A DNA stretch of 64,000 nt from Cyclina sinensis (Eukaryota; Mollusca; Bivalvia; Venerida; Veneridae), in the NCBI GenBank assembly GCA_012932295.1, contig JAAONU010000002.1:34807485-34871484 (forward strand). Reading direction: 5' to 3'. The translations under genes were made by a program, and so were the position numbers. Shown one piece after another: positions 22,562-35,640 of the stretch (within the stretch, counting starts at the first letter, position 1; every line of letters starts with the position of its first letter). The notes under the pieces are model-generated. The model did not search any database. It was not told where the DNA came from and saw only the letters and a list, made by a program, of their open reading frames with translations.

Positions 22562-25500
22562 TAAAACCACGCCTTCTCGTAAGAATATCTGATAAATAAA
22601 TAATTTACAATGGCGCTTTAAAAGTAATTTTGACCAGCCTATGCCATATGATCAGTATTATACCCGATTGTATACAACACGTAATGACATACATGTGGGA
22701 AAAAATGGTGAACGTTAGTTATCTGGTCACTGCAGAAAGATATTCGTGTCCACGTCGAATCAAATTCTTATAAATAATTTCGGTGGTATCTCTTAAAAAA
22801 AAGCATAAATGCACTGGCTACCGTTATGGTGTCTTGATAAAAGTAAGTAATGGGGAAAAATACAAATGATTTTACCCTTATTAAAATTAAGTATAAATAT
22901 AAGAATTCATGGCGCAATCATGTTTATTCGATTACAAGTTCACATCATATCTAATCGGCATTGTATTTACTTACGTGTATGAATGTACTGCTGACAGAAG
23001 ATGCATTATCAACAACTTCTATGCGTATTGAAACCACATGCTTCAATTAACGGAACTGCACGTATTTGAAAATAAGCTATGCTGTAATCAGGAAACATTT
23101 TTTTCTGCAGCTGCTGTAAATGGAACAAAATTAAAGTGGTTGCATCAAATGCATGTGTTGTGTTAGACCTGCCAAAAATACATACAAACCTGCCAGAGAA
23201 AAACTTAGAAGAACGTACACAAGTGTGCCTGTACATGTAACATAATTAATGCCGTCCGTTAAAATAATTAGTATTAATAATTCGCTTATTTTGAGCACCT
23301 GCTTCAAGAGATATTCACTGGCATTTTTTTTCTAAAAGGCATTCTGTTACTCATGCAAATGACTCTACCTAGAACAAATGCTGAAAGTCTCTTAGACAAT
23401 CTTTTGCCGCAACTGAAATGTGAAGAAAAATGTGCAGTTGTGAAATATGGTCAAAAGAATACATACAAAGCACACTGTGTTTGGCTTCATTGCCAAATTC
23501 TGATTTAGGAATTACGATATGAGAAAACAGCCGGATATAGGGAAGCATTAGTACTTGTTAGCCTGAAACAGAAGGAAAATCATAATTATTCGTCGTTGTA
23601 TCGATGAATCGAAGACAGAAAAATGTAAACATTACTTTTTTGCATGTGTGGATTTTCCCAAAGGATAACATTTAATTTGAAAGATTGATGAAAAGATTAT
23701 CGTCCAATCAGAACTCTCCCTTGAGCGAATGCAGCACACAACCTGAATATTTCCCCTGATTATACGGTATCAGGGTTAGTAAATTGCATTCTTCAAAAAA
23801 GCAAACAGATGTTTGATTTTTTTTACAAGAGCCTATGTTCCATTTTACTGTATCAAGTATCAAAACAGTTAATAGGAAAAAATAGGTTAAAAATGACTAA
23901 ATTCGCTCATGTTGATAATACCACAGTAAATACTCCTGCTGTTACTACATTAATAAAATATTTTCATTATGATAACATAAGACATAAGAAAGTATTATTT
24001 ATATCATTTATATATTTATTATATCAATTTTTAAATGACATTTCATCATCATTATTTTCGAGTTACCTCGTTGTCGCCTCAATTTTTTTTCATGATGAAA
24101 GTAAGTACTGTATTGATAATTTTTTTAGCAGACTGATTCCGCTGTTGATATATTCACTTATGTTTCCTAAAGCTAGATTTTGTTCTGCTGTTCGTTCTTT
24201 TTTTTGCAAGAGAATAGTTTATTTTCTTGATGATAGTAGAAATAATTTAAACATTAAATTCTCTTTTTTGTCGTGCCGTATTGTGGAAGCTTGCAATCAA
24301 GTAAACATCTCTGCTCCCTGGAGATCACCTTTGCGTAAATGTAACATTAATGCATCGTGATAGTTTTCTGCTGAATTTAAAGATAAATTTGTACTATTTT
24401 CTATAGTTCATTTGATGCTATTTGCGTATTAATCCGCAATAAATACCAACAAATACATTCACGTTCATAAGGTTACCCAGTGAATAAAATACCTAGTGAA
24501 TTATCTATAAAATAGGGCTATAGATTTTGGCGCCAGAAAATGACATTTAGACGTAAGTGATGAAAGGCACGGTCGGCGCATGACGATCTTTTGATCTGTA
24601 CCATTTATTCAGTGTTTATATTGCAAAAGGTTTTTTCATCGAAGACATTGAAAACATACACCATTGATTGACGGGTGCCAGTGTTACGATCGATCAGTTC
24701 GGATATCTTCTCATGTCATCGTAAATGTAGCGAAAAGAATTTCAAATGAAGCGTTATCAAGGCTATCCTGCCTTCTTTACGTCTTTTGTGACGTTATCAT
24801 TTTTTTTTCTTGGAAACGTGTTAAAAATTAATATCTCAGCAATCTTTCTAATGATCAAAGGCATGAAGTACACAATAAATCTTTCGGTTAAACAGCAATC
24901 AACAGAATTATATTCATTTATAGACGGATAGAGATAGCATGCCTCTTAACCGAGAAGTGAAAAAAAATTCCCGAAAACTTTCACGAGATTGTTTGCTGTA
25001 TGATTAAGAATTTCTATTAATTATAATAACACCTGGATAAATATGAATAAAACAGATCTAAGAGAAGTGCATAAATATTTGTATTCGCTCGGGAGTTTGG
25101 TTTGTAAAATTTTCTAGAAAATGTCTAAATATTGTTTTCCACAAAACCTTTTCAGTTGGCAATGTTCTATCTCAAGAAGTAGTTTTGTTCTTAACAGTGA
25201 TAAGTTTTGTTATCTCATATAGATATTGAAGATATATTTTTTGTTAGACATTGATATAAGAACTACTTTTACTACTTTCAAATCCCATTCCATTTACAGG
25301 GAATGCTTATTTTTATGTTGAACAAAAAGATATCTTGGTTTTCAAGGTTTAAATATCATTTAAAACAGGGGTCAGGCGAAGGTTTATCAATTATGATTTG
25401 TTTATTTGGTCGTGCAAACGTTTTGCTTAAAACCTTCGTATTTGTTTATATAGGAAACTACTCTCTAAATACAACATGTTTACAATGTTCATTAGCAAGG

Positions 25501-25643
25501 GTAGAAACACAGTTCACGCTCCCAAATAATCTTGTTTTAAACTGTTAGCTGAAATGTTCTTTTGTATATCTATTACAATGATAAGGCATGCCTGACGATT
25601 TTCCAGCAGCTGTTGTACTAATATTTTATCACTTTACTTTCAG
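22562..25643. other. AT-rich stretch right of the retrotransposon
   Basis: No recognisable gene. It holds one unusually long unrecognised frame (23809-24360, listed separately), a few homopolymer runs, and short frames without motifs. Confidence 0.5.
23809..24360 (+). CDS. Unrecognised 183-codon open frame in AT-rich DNA
   Basis: An unbroken frame of 183 codons in strongly AT-rich sequence, where stop codons should be frequent, so its length is notable. The product would be rich in Phe, Ile, Leu, Ser and Lys, with one hydrophobic stretch around residues 60-95. I recognise no domain or catalytic motif. There is no obvious promoter, splice site or polyadenylation signal tied to it. It could be a chance frame, a decayed transposon fragment or a lineage-specific gene. 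Codon use is AT-driven like the surroundings, which argues against a normal host gene. Confidence 0.2.
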   Translation: MFDFFYKSLCSILLYQVSKQLIGKNRLKMTKFAHVDNTTVNTPAVTTLIKYFHYDNIRHKKVLFISFIYLLYQFLNDISSSLFSSYLVVASIFFHDESKYCIDNFFSRLIPLLIYSLMFPKARFCSAVRSFFCKRIVYFLDDSRNNLNIKFSFLSCRIVEACNQVNISAPWRSPLRKCNINAS

Positions 25644-25711
25644 GTATAGACCGGCTGCATGTTGTTGGCCGTGTAACAGAGCAACGTCCTGTGAACCCTA
25701 TTCGTGCTTCG
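25644..25711 (+). CDS. Candidate internal exon (68 bp)
   Basis: TTACTTTCAG/G (acceptor AG at 25642-25643) and G/GTAAGA (donor GT at 25712-25713) bracket a 68-bp segment clearly richer in G+C than the surrounding AT-rich DNA. Two of three forward frames are open throughout: one begins IDRLHVVGRVTEQ and ends exactly at the donor, the other is cysteine-rich and begins YRPAACCWPCN. The third has an immediate TAG. No homologous protein is recognised, and no partner exon could be identified in the window. If real, the gene is on the plus strand with very long introns. Confidence 0.3.
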
Positions 25712-26639
25712 GTAAGACCTTTTAAATGTTTGAAATCAATGCAGTCGATTAAACTTATTATGTAAACACCTATTTTATCAGTTCTCTACTGGGGTTGATC
25801 GTCCGTATGCCCAACCGTAGAGTCTTGTTGATGATTACTGAAAAAGTATGGAAGCTAGATAATTTATGAAAATTGTAATAAGATAATTGAAGGGTTTGTA
25901 CAATCCATTAAGGGTGTATTTAGTGTTGAAGTTTAAATAAAGACACGTCAGGAAAGATTGCCCGCTGTGACTCGTAACTTTGTAACGTAATTGGACTAAA
26001 ATATGGGGCAATCTATTTTTTATATGTGAAGTAATTTTTCAAATGCAGCATAATTACAGGCAGTCTGGCACACACCTCATTTAATGCAAGGAATTTGCAG
26101 CATGGCAATTTGCTCTTTGGCGACTAAAGTAATGAACCGTTAGTAAATCATTTCATCTTAATTCATCTGAGCCGGTACCATTAATGTTTTCAGCTGTTGT
26201 AAATCAAATAGTGCAATGTTACAATCAAATATAAATTTTCCTAGGTGCTAATTTCAAACAGTGTCGATAACATGAAGCCACTGCGAAAATTGTGTTTCTT
26301 TTACACAACGTTGATTTGAATTCATAGAATTTAGTTGTTAGATCAAGTGTTGAGATCTAATATTTTAACAAACTCTATGTTAAGAGAATTCAACTGATTT
26401 CTTTCTACTCCTGTTTTCAAATGCGTGTTTCTTTGTTATTTTTTCCTATTTAAGATATGGTGAACATATATCTCGATGTTCAGCTGTGCGTTTTTATTTA
26501 ATCAAGATTAGACTGTTAAATAGAAAGCTTTAGAAATCGTTTTAGGTATCGTATGGGTCCGTGCGCCTATCTTTGTTCACAATATATGCAAAAATTGCTA
26601 TAACTATCTAAGAAGAATGTCTATAAAAACATTATCTTG
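25712..26639. other. AT-rich stretch, possible intron
   Basis: No recognisable gene or repeat. If the 25644-25711 segment is an exon, this would be the start of the following intron. Confidence 0.4.
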
Positions 26640-28580
26640 TATTATTGCAGACACACAATTTGTTTCAGAATCTCCTTATCTTCTCCAGTGATTCAAACAA
26701 AGGGTAAACAACCAATAAATAAAGATCATTGTACGTGCGTATTTGCAAATTTAGTAACATAAGCAAACAAATATGACCCTAGACTATGCCTGGTTCATTT
26801 TATATGTCATATTAATGTCTTCTGCCAATTATTTTATGGAGGTATCTGCCTGAACCTTTGGTTACAAATAATTCCGCATTATCACCATCTAAACACTACA
26901 TTAAACAACCGAAAGATATGATTGCATTAAAAAAATATTATTCAGAACAGTCAAAACATAACTGTCAGTCATTTATTGGTTCAAGGCTAGCAATTCTTAA
27001 AAGCTCGTTTGGTTTGTGTGAAATTTTCTGTACTTTTCGTTTCTCATTCATTAGTCCAGATCGGTTTATTCGGCAGCCGAAGGTTTTCTCTTCTTTTTAA
27101 TATACAACACAGCAAAACATTTTACTAAATTCAGAAAAAGAACGAGTAAAGTCAGTATTCCATGACCAATTATTTCTTTTCGATTTAATTTCAGAAAGCG
27201 TTTTCGAAATTTACTTAAATCTGTCTGTCTGCAGCGTTCGCGAAAGACACTTCAAAATCTAAAAACCTTTTACAGACAGAAAAAAACCAACTGATATTGG
27301 CAACAAAACAGTTAATTTGGCAGAAAGTAAATTCACCTAATGCGTTAAACAGTTGTTAATATATTTCCCATTTAGCTTTGATATATCGTCTAATTCTATT
27401 TTACAATGTTGCACATCTTATCTGACAGAGCAAAAGTTGATGAGTTATTATGTCTGCATTATGTGAATGCATGCGTCTGAAGATTATTTCAAACTGAGAC
27501 CTTCGACTGGATTTATCATAGAGCGATTAAAATTTCTTTTTTTCTGGCGAAAATATTGAACATAAAATAAAATGTGCATGAAAGAAAAAATGACAAAATA
27601 TGAACAAATCTTGCTCAGGACATTATTATTAGAATACTATTAATCTGTCACAAATGTCTAAGATTTCAGATATTGCGATTGTGCCATACAAATAGAAAGT
27701 TTTGATCTAAATAAATGAATTAATAAATATATGTCTGAGTCAGTAAAATATGTTAGTATATAAATAACACACATGAGCGAGGGTGATAGAGGATATTGAC
27801 AACCCAAAAATTGTCAATATCCTCTATCACCCTCGCTCATGTGTGTTATTTATTTTATTATACCGAACCATACATGTTATCATGTTATATATACCTTAGG
27901 ACTGTTTTCGTTTGGTAACGAGTCGAATCAAACTCAGCTAAACGCTTACAGTCAATATATTCATAAGCGCCTTCGACGTCATCAGACGCTTGAATTTTCT
28001 GCAGGGTGTGCCAAAAAATAATAACACCCGAAGGGTTTTTGAAAACAAAATGTTACCCTCTGAGCTGATGCAAAATGTATCATAAGTTTTAAAAGCCCGA
28101 TCGCCTATGGGAATTTAGTATAGGCAGTTTACGTGAGGTATAATAATATAGATTGTTGCTGTTCATTTAGCCTAGTGAACATTTTCAGAATTTTAAAAAC
28201 AGAAATATTCCTATGTGCGTCGCCAAGCTTTTTCGAGTACGTATATAATGGTTGTCTAACAACAAGCAAAAATAAAAGTAATGTAATTCAAATAACAATT
28301 ACCGTTGACGTTGTGAAGGCAGTGCGGGTATGGTTGTGACAATTGCCAATCAATCACATCCAGACATCAGATTTCAATTTGACTTCCCCGCCCTTTCCAT
28401 TTCAAGTATTCGATAATTCAGTTCAACATCCGTTACACCGTTGGTATGCAATGTATTCCTATTGTTTATTGCAGCTTCAGTCTATTTATGAAATCTATTA
28501 AATTCAGTTATAATGTAATTGTGCAGTGAGCGGATGTAAGACAAAAGTAAAATGTTGGGTTTACTCGCAGCTGGCATGTA
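26640..28580 (+). repeat. Diverged direct duplication, copy A
   Basis: Collinear, diverged similarity to 31965-34040. Anchors: TTGCAGACAC at 26645 and 31971; TTAGTAACATAA at 26751 and 32070; AATGCGTTAAACAGTTG at 27339 against AATGCGTAAAACAGTAG at 32346; CATCCGTTACACC at 28427 and 33904. Offsets drift between about 5.0 and 5.5 kb, so there have been many indels. No coding content is recognised in either copy. Confidence 0.6.
27760..27853. repeat. Perfect 43-bp inverted repeat with an 8-nt loop
   Basis: Bases 27760-27802 and 27811-27853 are perfectly complementary over 43 bp around the loop CCCAAAAA. The arm contains GAGGGTGATAGAGGATATTG. Complete complementarity means either very recent formation or active homogenisation. 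It lies inside duplication copy A, and I saw no counterpart in copy B. It is probably the core of a MITE or foldback element; as RNA it would give a long perfect duplex. Confidence 0.9.
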
Positions 28581-29678
28581 TGAATAATCTGGTAAACATA
28601 ACAAAGCACTTGGCAACAAATTACGTTTCAGTTAACAAATCACTTTGATATTTGTTTCCAATGAGTTTCACTGTGTCAATTGCTTGAAATGTGCGCTAAT
28701 TAGTTATTGCAGTTCTGAGATAAAACGTACAACGAAAATGAGAAAACATAATTAATTCTTATATTTTCGAATCAAAAATAATGTACAAACACGAAAGAAA
28801 TATACGAGACGTTTCCAGTTGTGACAGTCCTACACGTCTCTTTGTATTATTTTAACATTAACTTTAACAGTAAATTTTGACGCCTTCCTGTCCACTTTAT
28901 TGAAAGAACAGTATAAAAGACGCAAATGATCAGTTTATCTAGAGCTTACTTATTATGCAACATGTTGTTAAAAAAAGATAAATAAGGTATAACAAACAGA
29001 AACATTTTTTTGTAAAATCCTATGGCGTTCTGTGTTTGGATAGGCGGTCATGTTTGATACTTCATCAAGACATTACCGAATATATATATATATAAGTAAT
29101 CGTTTTGCTTATTCCATTTTTGGATGAGATGTGTGTCTTGATTATCAATTTTAATTATACGTTTATAACGTTTTTTTATATACTAGACACTATTTAATCG
29201 CAAACTGGTAGTTAGTAGAACAAACGTATGCGTATCTGTAGAAATTTTCTATTACAATATTTCCTACGTAGTCTATAGCATTATTAAGCTAGCATTGATC
29301 CAGTATCATATATTCTCCTGATATATTGCAAAGTTGTGCATCATATTACGTTGTTGGATATTTTTTCTGTGGATATATGACGGTATAACGTGCAGATATT
29401 GCACTATTATTTCATGTGGGAATTTCGAAATTGAATATGCGCCCAGAGAGAACATATTGCCCTTTTTTCCGATTGTACGTGAAAAGAAAAGTTGTTCGAG
29501 AAAGTAAAAGCGCCTAATAAACATGATAGTGCGTCTGCATTTTATTCAAATACACAGATTTTTATTGAAAAATTCGTGCGGTTTCTGTTCGTTTGGGAAT
29601 TTAGTTTAAATAAATTTACAAAAAAACTATTAATAAATAAAAAGAATAAAATAAAAAGAAAATAAAGAAAGAAATTAG

Positions 29679-29719
<41 letters not shown>

Positions 29720-31532
29720 TCAATTTTGAAAGAGTTTTAGAACAGAGATGCTCATTTTTCAAAATCTTAATTGTGTTCCTAGTATTCCGTACTTAACACA
29801 ACAATTCCTGTTCATCAGTTAAGGCAGCCATTAAACCGAAAATCAAAGGTTTCTCAATTAAGAAGTCAGAAAAAATGTTGCTTGTATATCTCGACATTAC
29901 CGGCAATTTTATGTCATCGTCTTGACAACTACTGTTAACGTTTATCCAATGTGACACTTGCATGCAAAAACAAATCACACCGTCACCTTGACAGTGACGC
30001 TAGAAGGTCTGTTTACGCGCGTATTTCTTGATTACACATCCTTAAGAATAATTTATGAAGCCTAAAATCTCTTTTATGTCGCTTCAGAAACGAATCAAAC
30101 GACTAACGGAGGATGTAACTATTTACCTTAGGCTTCTTTACTTCCATCGATAGTTTCAGCACTTCATATGTTAATTGCCATTCGCATAATGAGAAAAGAA
30201 ATCCTAAAAAGGTGCATGCCACAAATTTGGCTGTTTGTATAAAAATGGTGAAAGATTGGGGATTAAGTTGATGAAGTTGATGTTTTCCACCTGAGAATTG
30301 AATTCTTTAATCTGTTAACGTTCCAGAGAGATGTGCTTTTACGTGCATTTTTATCCTATTGTTACTATTTATAGGCAAACATTGTTACTTTTTATATTCA
30401 GTAAAATTTGGACACTATATTGCTAACGACTGCTCTGTTCCTATTTATTTTATTCCATCCTTATCCCATTATTTTGTTTTCTTCTCTTCTCTCTTCTAAA
30501 TGAAAACAAGTCTTCCTTCACGTGCTCTCCATGCTAACATATTTTGTCAAGGACACTGAAGATTTAATCTAATGTACTCAAATTACACACATTCTTTAAG
30601 GGCAGAGACATTGTAATCTAATTACTTTTTTCTCTCTTTCTTTCGTTGCCCTAACTGATTAAATTTGTAATGGTATTGTTACTTGATTTAATACCTAATT
30701 GGACAAAGGCTATTCTAAGATTCTAGAAGAATGTTTGCTGTTTTTTCTATATTAAATAGAGTGGAATAGAATAGAGTTTTTTAATATTCTGAAAGATGAT
30801 ATATATTTGTTTTTATACCAAAAATCGTTTTGCGTTCATAGTTTGACAAAATAAAATTTGACTAATAAAATATGAAGTGCTTTCTGCTCAAAAATCAAGG
30901 ATTGGAACGATTATTTCTACCAGAAGTCTTAACTTGTAGTCGTGGCCTTTTATTTGGTTGAAAATTTTAGGTGCGACAGCATTTTCAGAAATATTTTCTG
31001 TTTAACATTTGAAATACAAAAAAATATTACCATATCAATAGGTTTAATGAGAAAAGTGAAGAGCAAAAGAGAGTTACATACGTTGATAGAAGTATTTTGT
31101 AATTCACATGCCTCTTATTTAGTGTAATATTAAATTTGTAATTTGTTGATTATAACAAGGACAAATCTACTTTGTTAAGATTGTTATCCTGTACGGACTT
31201 TCTACATGAAAGTGTTTCAGACTTGTGATACATCACATGGTAATCCAGGCAAATACCACTCAGCCAAATCATTTCCCGAACATCGCTAACCAGTTTAAAA
31301 GTCTGAAATACAACGGCTGCTGGAAAAGCGTTGAAATGTCCGAACTTATACGCAATCGTTTTTAATTCAAGATTAAGACTTTATTTTAAAGATATATTTA
31401 ATTGAAAAATTTCAGCTTGAAAACGTGACAGTAGCTGAACCTAAAAGAGAGGAAACTGTAAGCTTTTTTGAAATCTGTTAAACAGTCACCGTTATCTTAT
31501 CAGATAATAATATATTCGTATGCTCTATGTTT
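28581..31532. other. AT-rich stretch without a recognisable gene
   Basis: Contains one (AAT)n microsatellite and short motif-less frames only. The right end abuts the SINE target duplication. Confidence 0.5.
29679..29719. repeat. (AAT)n microsatellite
   Basis: About 13 uninterrupted AAT/ATA units preceded by an A- and AAAG-rich run. Confidence 0.95.
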
Positions 31533-31543
31533 CTTATACTGCA

Positions 31544-31830
31544 AGCCAGTTAACTCAGTCGGTAGAGCATCAGATTGTCAATCTTGCTGATCCCAGTTCG
31601 ATGCCCATCAGGGCCGGCACAATTTCTCCGTGATAATTGATCAGGCAATGTGTCTATAGATCATGTGTCCCTTACCTCTGACGCAAGGGAGGAAAGAGTC
31701 AGTCACTTGCGCAGAAATTGGTAATACAACTGGTTGGATACCCAGGGACACTGGTTAGGCGGACTGACCGCCGCGATATGACCTTCGCTGTTAAAACTGG
31801 TGTTAAACCCCAATAAAACTAAACTAAACT
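31544..31830 (+). mobile_element. tRNA-derived SINE, intact
   Basis: The tRNA-like head has a box-A-like segment (AACTCAGTCGGTAGAGC, 31552-31568) and a box-B-like segment (AGTTCGATGCC, 31595-31605), so it carries an internal RNA polymerase III promoter. The body includes CTGACCGCCG near 31764. The tail reads GTTAAACCCC followed by AATAAAACTAAACTAAACT, the form I know from mollusc SINEs. An 11-bp target duplication CTTATACTGCA flanks it at 31533-31543 and 31829-31839 (its first two bases overlap the tail), so the copy is complete and fairly young. It depends on a LINE for mobilisation. Confidence 0.9.
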
Positions 31831-31964
31831 TATACTGCAGCCTAACCCTTTTCATTTTTGTATAATAATTTGAGTAATTTAATCGTTTCTACACTGATAG
31901 ATCAAGCAATAAATTTCGTAATATGTTCTTATCGTTAACAGAATACCAGTGTAATGCTTTATTT

Positions 31965-34040
31965 GAATATTTGCAGACACCATTAGTTTTGGGTTTTTTT
32001 ATCTTTGATACAAATCAGACAAATGATAAATAATAAAGAAATGGATCATTTGCGTCTGATTTCGCAGATTTAGTAACATAACCTTACAGATATGCCCTAT
32101 GAGTACACATGGTTTGTTTTACACGTCAAATAAATTTGTTTTTGTCTGTTATTTTTACACAAGTGAATGTATCTAGCCCAGCTGTTGTTACAAAACAATC
32201 TTATTATTATCTGAACAAAACACGAGTTTTTCAAACTACACGTGCCTCTAAATCTGCTAAAGCTATTACACAGTCTGAATATGGCCGAAACAATCGTCTG
32301 CTGTGTGAATATTATCACTTAATTAGGTAAAAGGCAACCCAACTGAATGCGTAAAACAGTAGTAAATATTGATGCATTTTCGAATCATATGATGCATTTG
32401 AAATATGCAACCATACTTTGATACGATTTTTGTAATAGTATAACGCTTTTGTAGGTTTTTTCTTCTTTTTGTTTCGCCCACAAACAAAACGAGGGTGGGG
32501 GAGGGTTGATTTGTTTATGCTAGAAATTAGTACTGTATATAAAAAAAAGTTAAGATGGTACCTTCAGCTTGAACATTTTCAACCGAGTTTTATAAGCGAA
32601 TGAGAAAACAGCCATTTTATATATAAAATTTGGAGCGTTACATATCTTTCAGAAAGTTTTAAATTTGAATGATACCAAAAAAGTCTTAACATAATAAGAT
32701 GTCAGTCAAAAACAGCTTTTAAACTGAATAAATTAATATAAGTTTTTATTCAAAGAGTTGTAAAATTTTAGGTGGATAGAGATTTAATACATATAAAGAC
32801 GTCCTGAGTGTCTAAATGTCCCTTTAAACAATTTACGTAATTTGTGTACTTGTTAACTTTTTCAGTAATATTTCATTTTATAGAGAATAAGTCAATACAA
32901 TGTATATGGTATACAGTGTACCTTTCTAGGCCTCTACTATCCTTAACATTTTCAAAACCGCGAACTACAGAGATAAGCATCTCCGTTTTAGCGCGCAAGT
33001 GTCAGCGCAATTAAATTCATGTCATATTGTCATGGGATGAAAGATGTATTGTAACATACGAGCATTTCTCATGTTTTAAGGTGATAGCATTCGAATTCAA
33101 TTATACAACGTCTGTATATTATGTATAATGAGATGATTATAGATTAGATGATTAGAAATGTATTGGCAATCAACAGATAACGAAAGTAAAACAATATGCG
33201 ATGTTTTCATGAATACTACTACTCCACTCGGAAGCTCGAATTGCTGACGTAAAAGCTGACGTTTGTAATTATGGTTTTAAGATAAGATCTATACAGGGTA
33301 ATGATATTGTCCATTTACTTGTTAACAAAAGGTATTTCTACAATCTTGAGTGTTGTTTGACCATCTGTAAGAGGATTTACTATCTTCAGTACATTTAAAC
33401 TTCCGTCTGTCTCTCAAAAATTAACAGAAATCTATCCTTGCGTCAAAGTGTATTTCTTTAAAGTTTAAATGAATAGACAATTTAAAGAAATGAAATGACG
33501 TTTAATAATTTCTAATATATAACAAAAATATGCTTTTTGTAGTCGGTTTCCTCACGTACGAAAAATCACCAAAACTAAATGTAGAACAATGCACACTTAG
33601 AATACGAATATTTGGATTTAAAATTTCATTTATGAGTTGCTAAGTACCACTTGTATGTTATCTTGAGGGCATATTTTATTCTAAGTACCGTTAACAAGCG
33701 CCTCTAAGTTTGATTGACATCATGTTAATCTTCCTAATAGCAAGCACCTGTCAGTACCTTTTTTTAAAAACAACAGCTCCTGTTGTTGACCTTATTTATG
33801 TTGGTAATAGTGTGACAATTTGTCTCCAGTCACCTGCTAACATCAGACTTCAGTTTACTTTTACAAGCCTGTTCCGTTTCGACAGACAAATTATTCAGTT
33901 GCACATCCGTTACACCATTAGTGTTTCAATTGTTGCTATACTTCAGACTATTTATGCAATATTTTTAATTCAAATTTCATGTTAGTGTGGGGTGAACAGA
34001 AATGAAATAAAAGTTAAACGTTAGGTTTTTCCTGAGAACG
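31965..34040 (+). repeat. Diverged direct duplication, copy B
   Basis: Partner of 26640-28580; the anchor pairs are given there. The 27760 hairpin is absent here. Copy A ends ..AAAGTAAAATGTTGGGTTT (about 28545) and this copy ends with the related AAAGTTAAACGTTAGGTTT (about 34010), giving the right boundary. No coding content is recognised. Confidence 0.6.
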
Positions 34041-35159
34041 CTAATGAATTTAAAGTTTTGCTGCGAGCATAGCCAAATATGTATAAGTTTTGCTCTGATG
34101 ACGAAATATTTGATACAAATTGCTTTTTAACCAAGTTAACACATTATCTTTACTTAGGCTTTTAGTTTCCTGGATGTCAAGCATTTAACTTTCAAACTAG
34201 AATTAGTTTCAGATATTTCCGAAAAAAAAATAGGATACCACAATATGACGTCTGAGGTAGAATTAGCCTGGCTATGGGAAGAATCATTTATAATAAAAGT
34301 GAGTCAGTAGAAAATGACACATTTACACATTAAAGCTGCATTGATCAAACAGTTACTAAAAATTCTGTATAATTAAAATATTTGTATATTTATTTTAAAA
34401 GTGTTGAATTACTTTAAGAAATCTTCTGAGAAATGAAAAAATCTGAGGACTTTGCAGGAAGATAATAAAAGAATATAATTAACATTGTGCAAGTTATCAA
34501 GATTTCTGAAATTAATATACTCAAACGACTTTTTCTGCGAAATAACTTGTCATTTAGTTATTGTTACCAAGTTGCATTTTTTTATTTAGCTAAATACTTT
34601 TGCTTCTCTCTTTTCAATCTAGCAAACAATCCCTACCCCCCTTCCCGCCAACCTCACCCCCCCCCCCCACACACACACACACAGTTAAATCATATATTAA
34701 AGACGCAATTTATTGTGTTTACACTACATGATTTAAGCTGTCTGTGTTTAGTACACGCTTCTATGTGACAATACAACACTACTTTACATACACCAGTTCA
34801 CATTCTGTCCTACAGGCACAATCGTTCAATTCAGATACATTGCACGAAATTGATTATTATTAAAAAATGATACAAGTAATTTTTCATCATTCATTTTATT
34901 TTAGGCATCATAAAATTCTGTAATTATATATTATTTTGGTTAAATGTTGCATGCATTCTGTATCAATGGTAGATGTTCCAGTACTGTGTTTACCTTTATA
35001 TCAATTTTATTCTGTACACTCTCCAATTCAAAAATTAATTTCCGGCGCATGTTTTAATATCAAAACGATTTCTTGGCATGATGTCCTAGGTGTTTCTATG
35101 AATCTTTATGAAATAATAATGGTCACATTTATTAAAAGGCGTCGATAGATTTTTACACG
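34041..35159. other. AT-rich stretch without a recognisable gene
   Basis: Short motif-less frames only, plus one C/AC microsatellite listed separately. An 18-bp word, CAAAAATTAATTTCCGGC, at 35029-35046 recurs at 41791-41808, hinting at a further dispersed repeat. Confidence 0.4.
34657..34682. repeat. (C)12(AC)n microsatellite
   Basis: A run of about 12 C followed by about seven AC units. Confidence 0.9.
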
Positions 35160-35400
35160 ATTACACGTTAAAGGGGAATAACCAAGAATTGACCGACAAT
35201 ATACTTCATAATTATTCGCTCATTCTCTGTATATAGGATTGTATATAGGAACATAATTGATAATGTAATTATTAAAAGAACAAATTTCGAGAAATTCTCA
35301 TTGGGGCAAAATTGTTACATACACTAAGAAATTGTCCATTTGTAGTAACTTGGAGATAAACTTGTATATGTTTTGCAAATAAAATATTTGACTTGACTTG
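35160..35400 (+). mobile_element. Possible LINE 3' end
   Basis: The segment ends in AAATAAAATATTTGACTTGACTTGG, that is, an AATAAA followed by a short (TTGAC)n tail, the same style as the LINE end at 46063. The word GGCAAAATTGT is also shared by both (about 35305 and 45811). No reverse transcriptase remains. Low confidence because the sequence is short and AT-rich. Confidence 0.35.
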
Positions 35401-35640
35401 GTATCCACCAAAACATTGTACCACAGATCACTTTATAAAGACTATAAAGATATTAATGCCTATAGTTTCCTGTTTTATTTTTATAATGACCCTACGTAAT
35501 AATGTGCTCAATATCACTCACATCTATAATATTTCAAAAGAAATGGAAATCTCTTAAATTTAGGAAATACCTCTTTCAAGCTATCTGTGAATGGGCGATG
35601 TGTCATAAAGTGTTTGGATCATGATAGGAAGTTTCCTTAT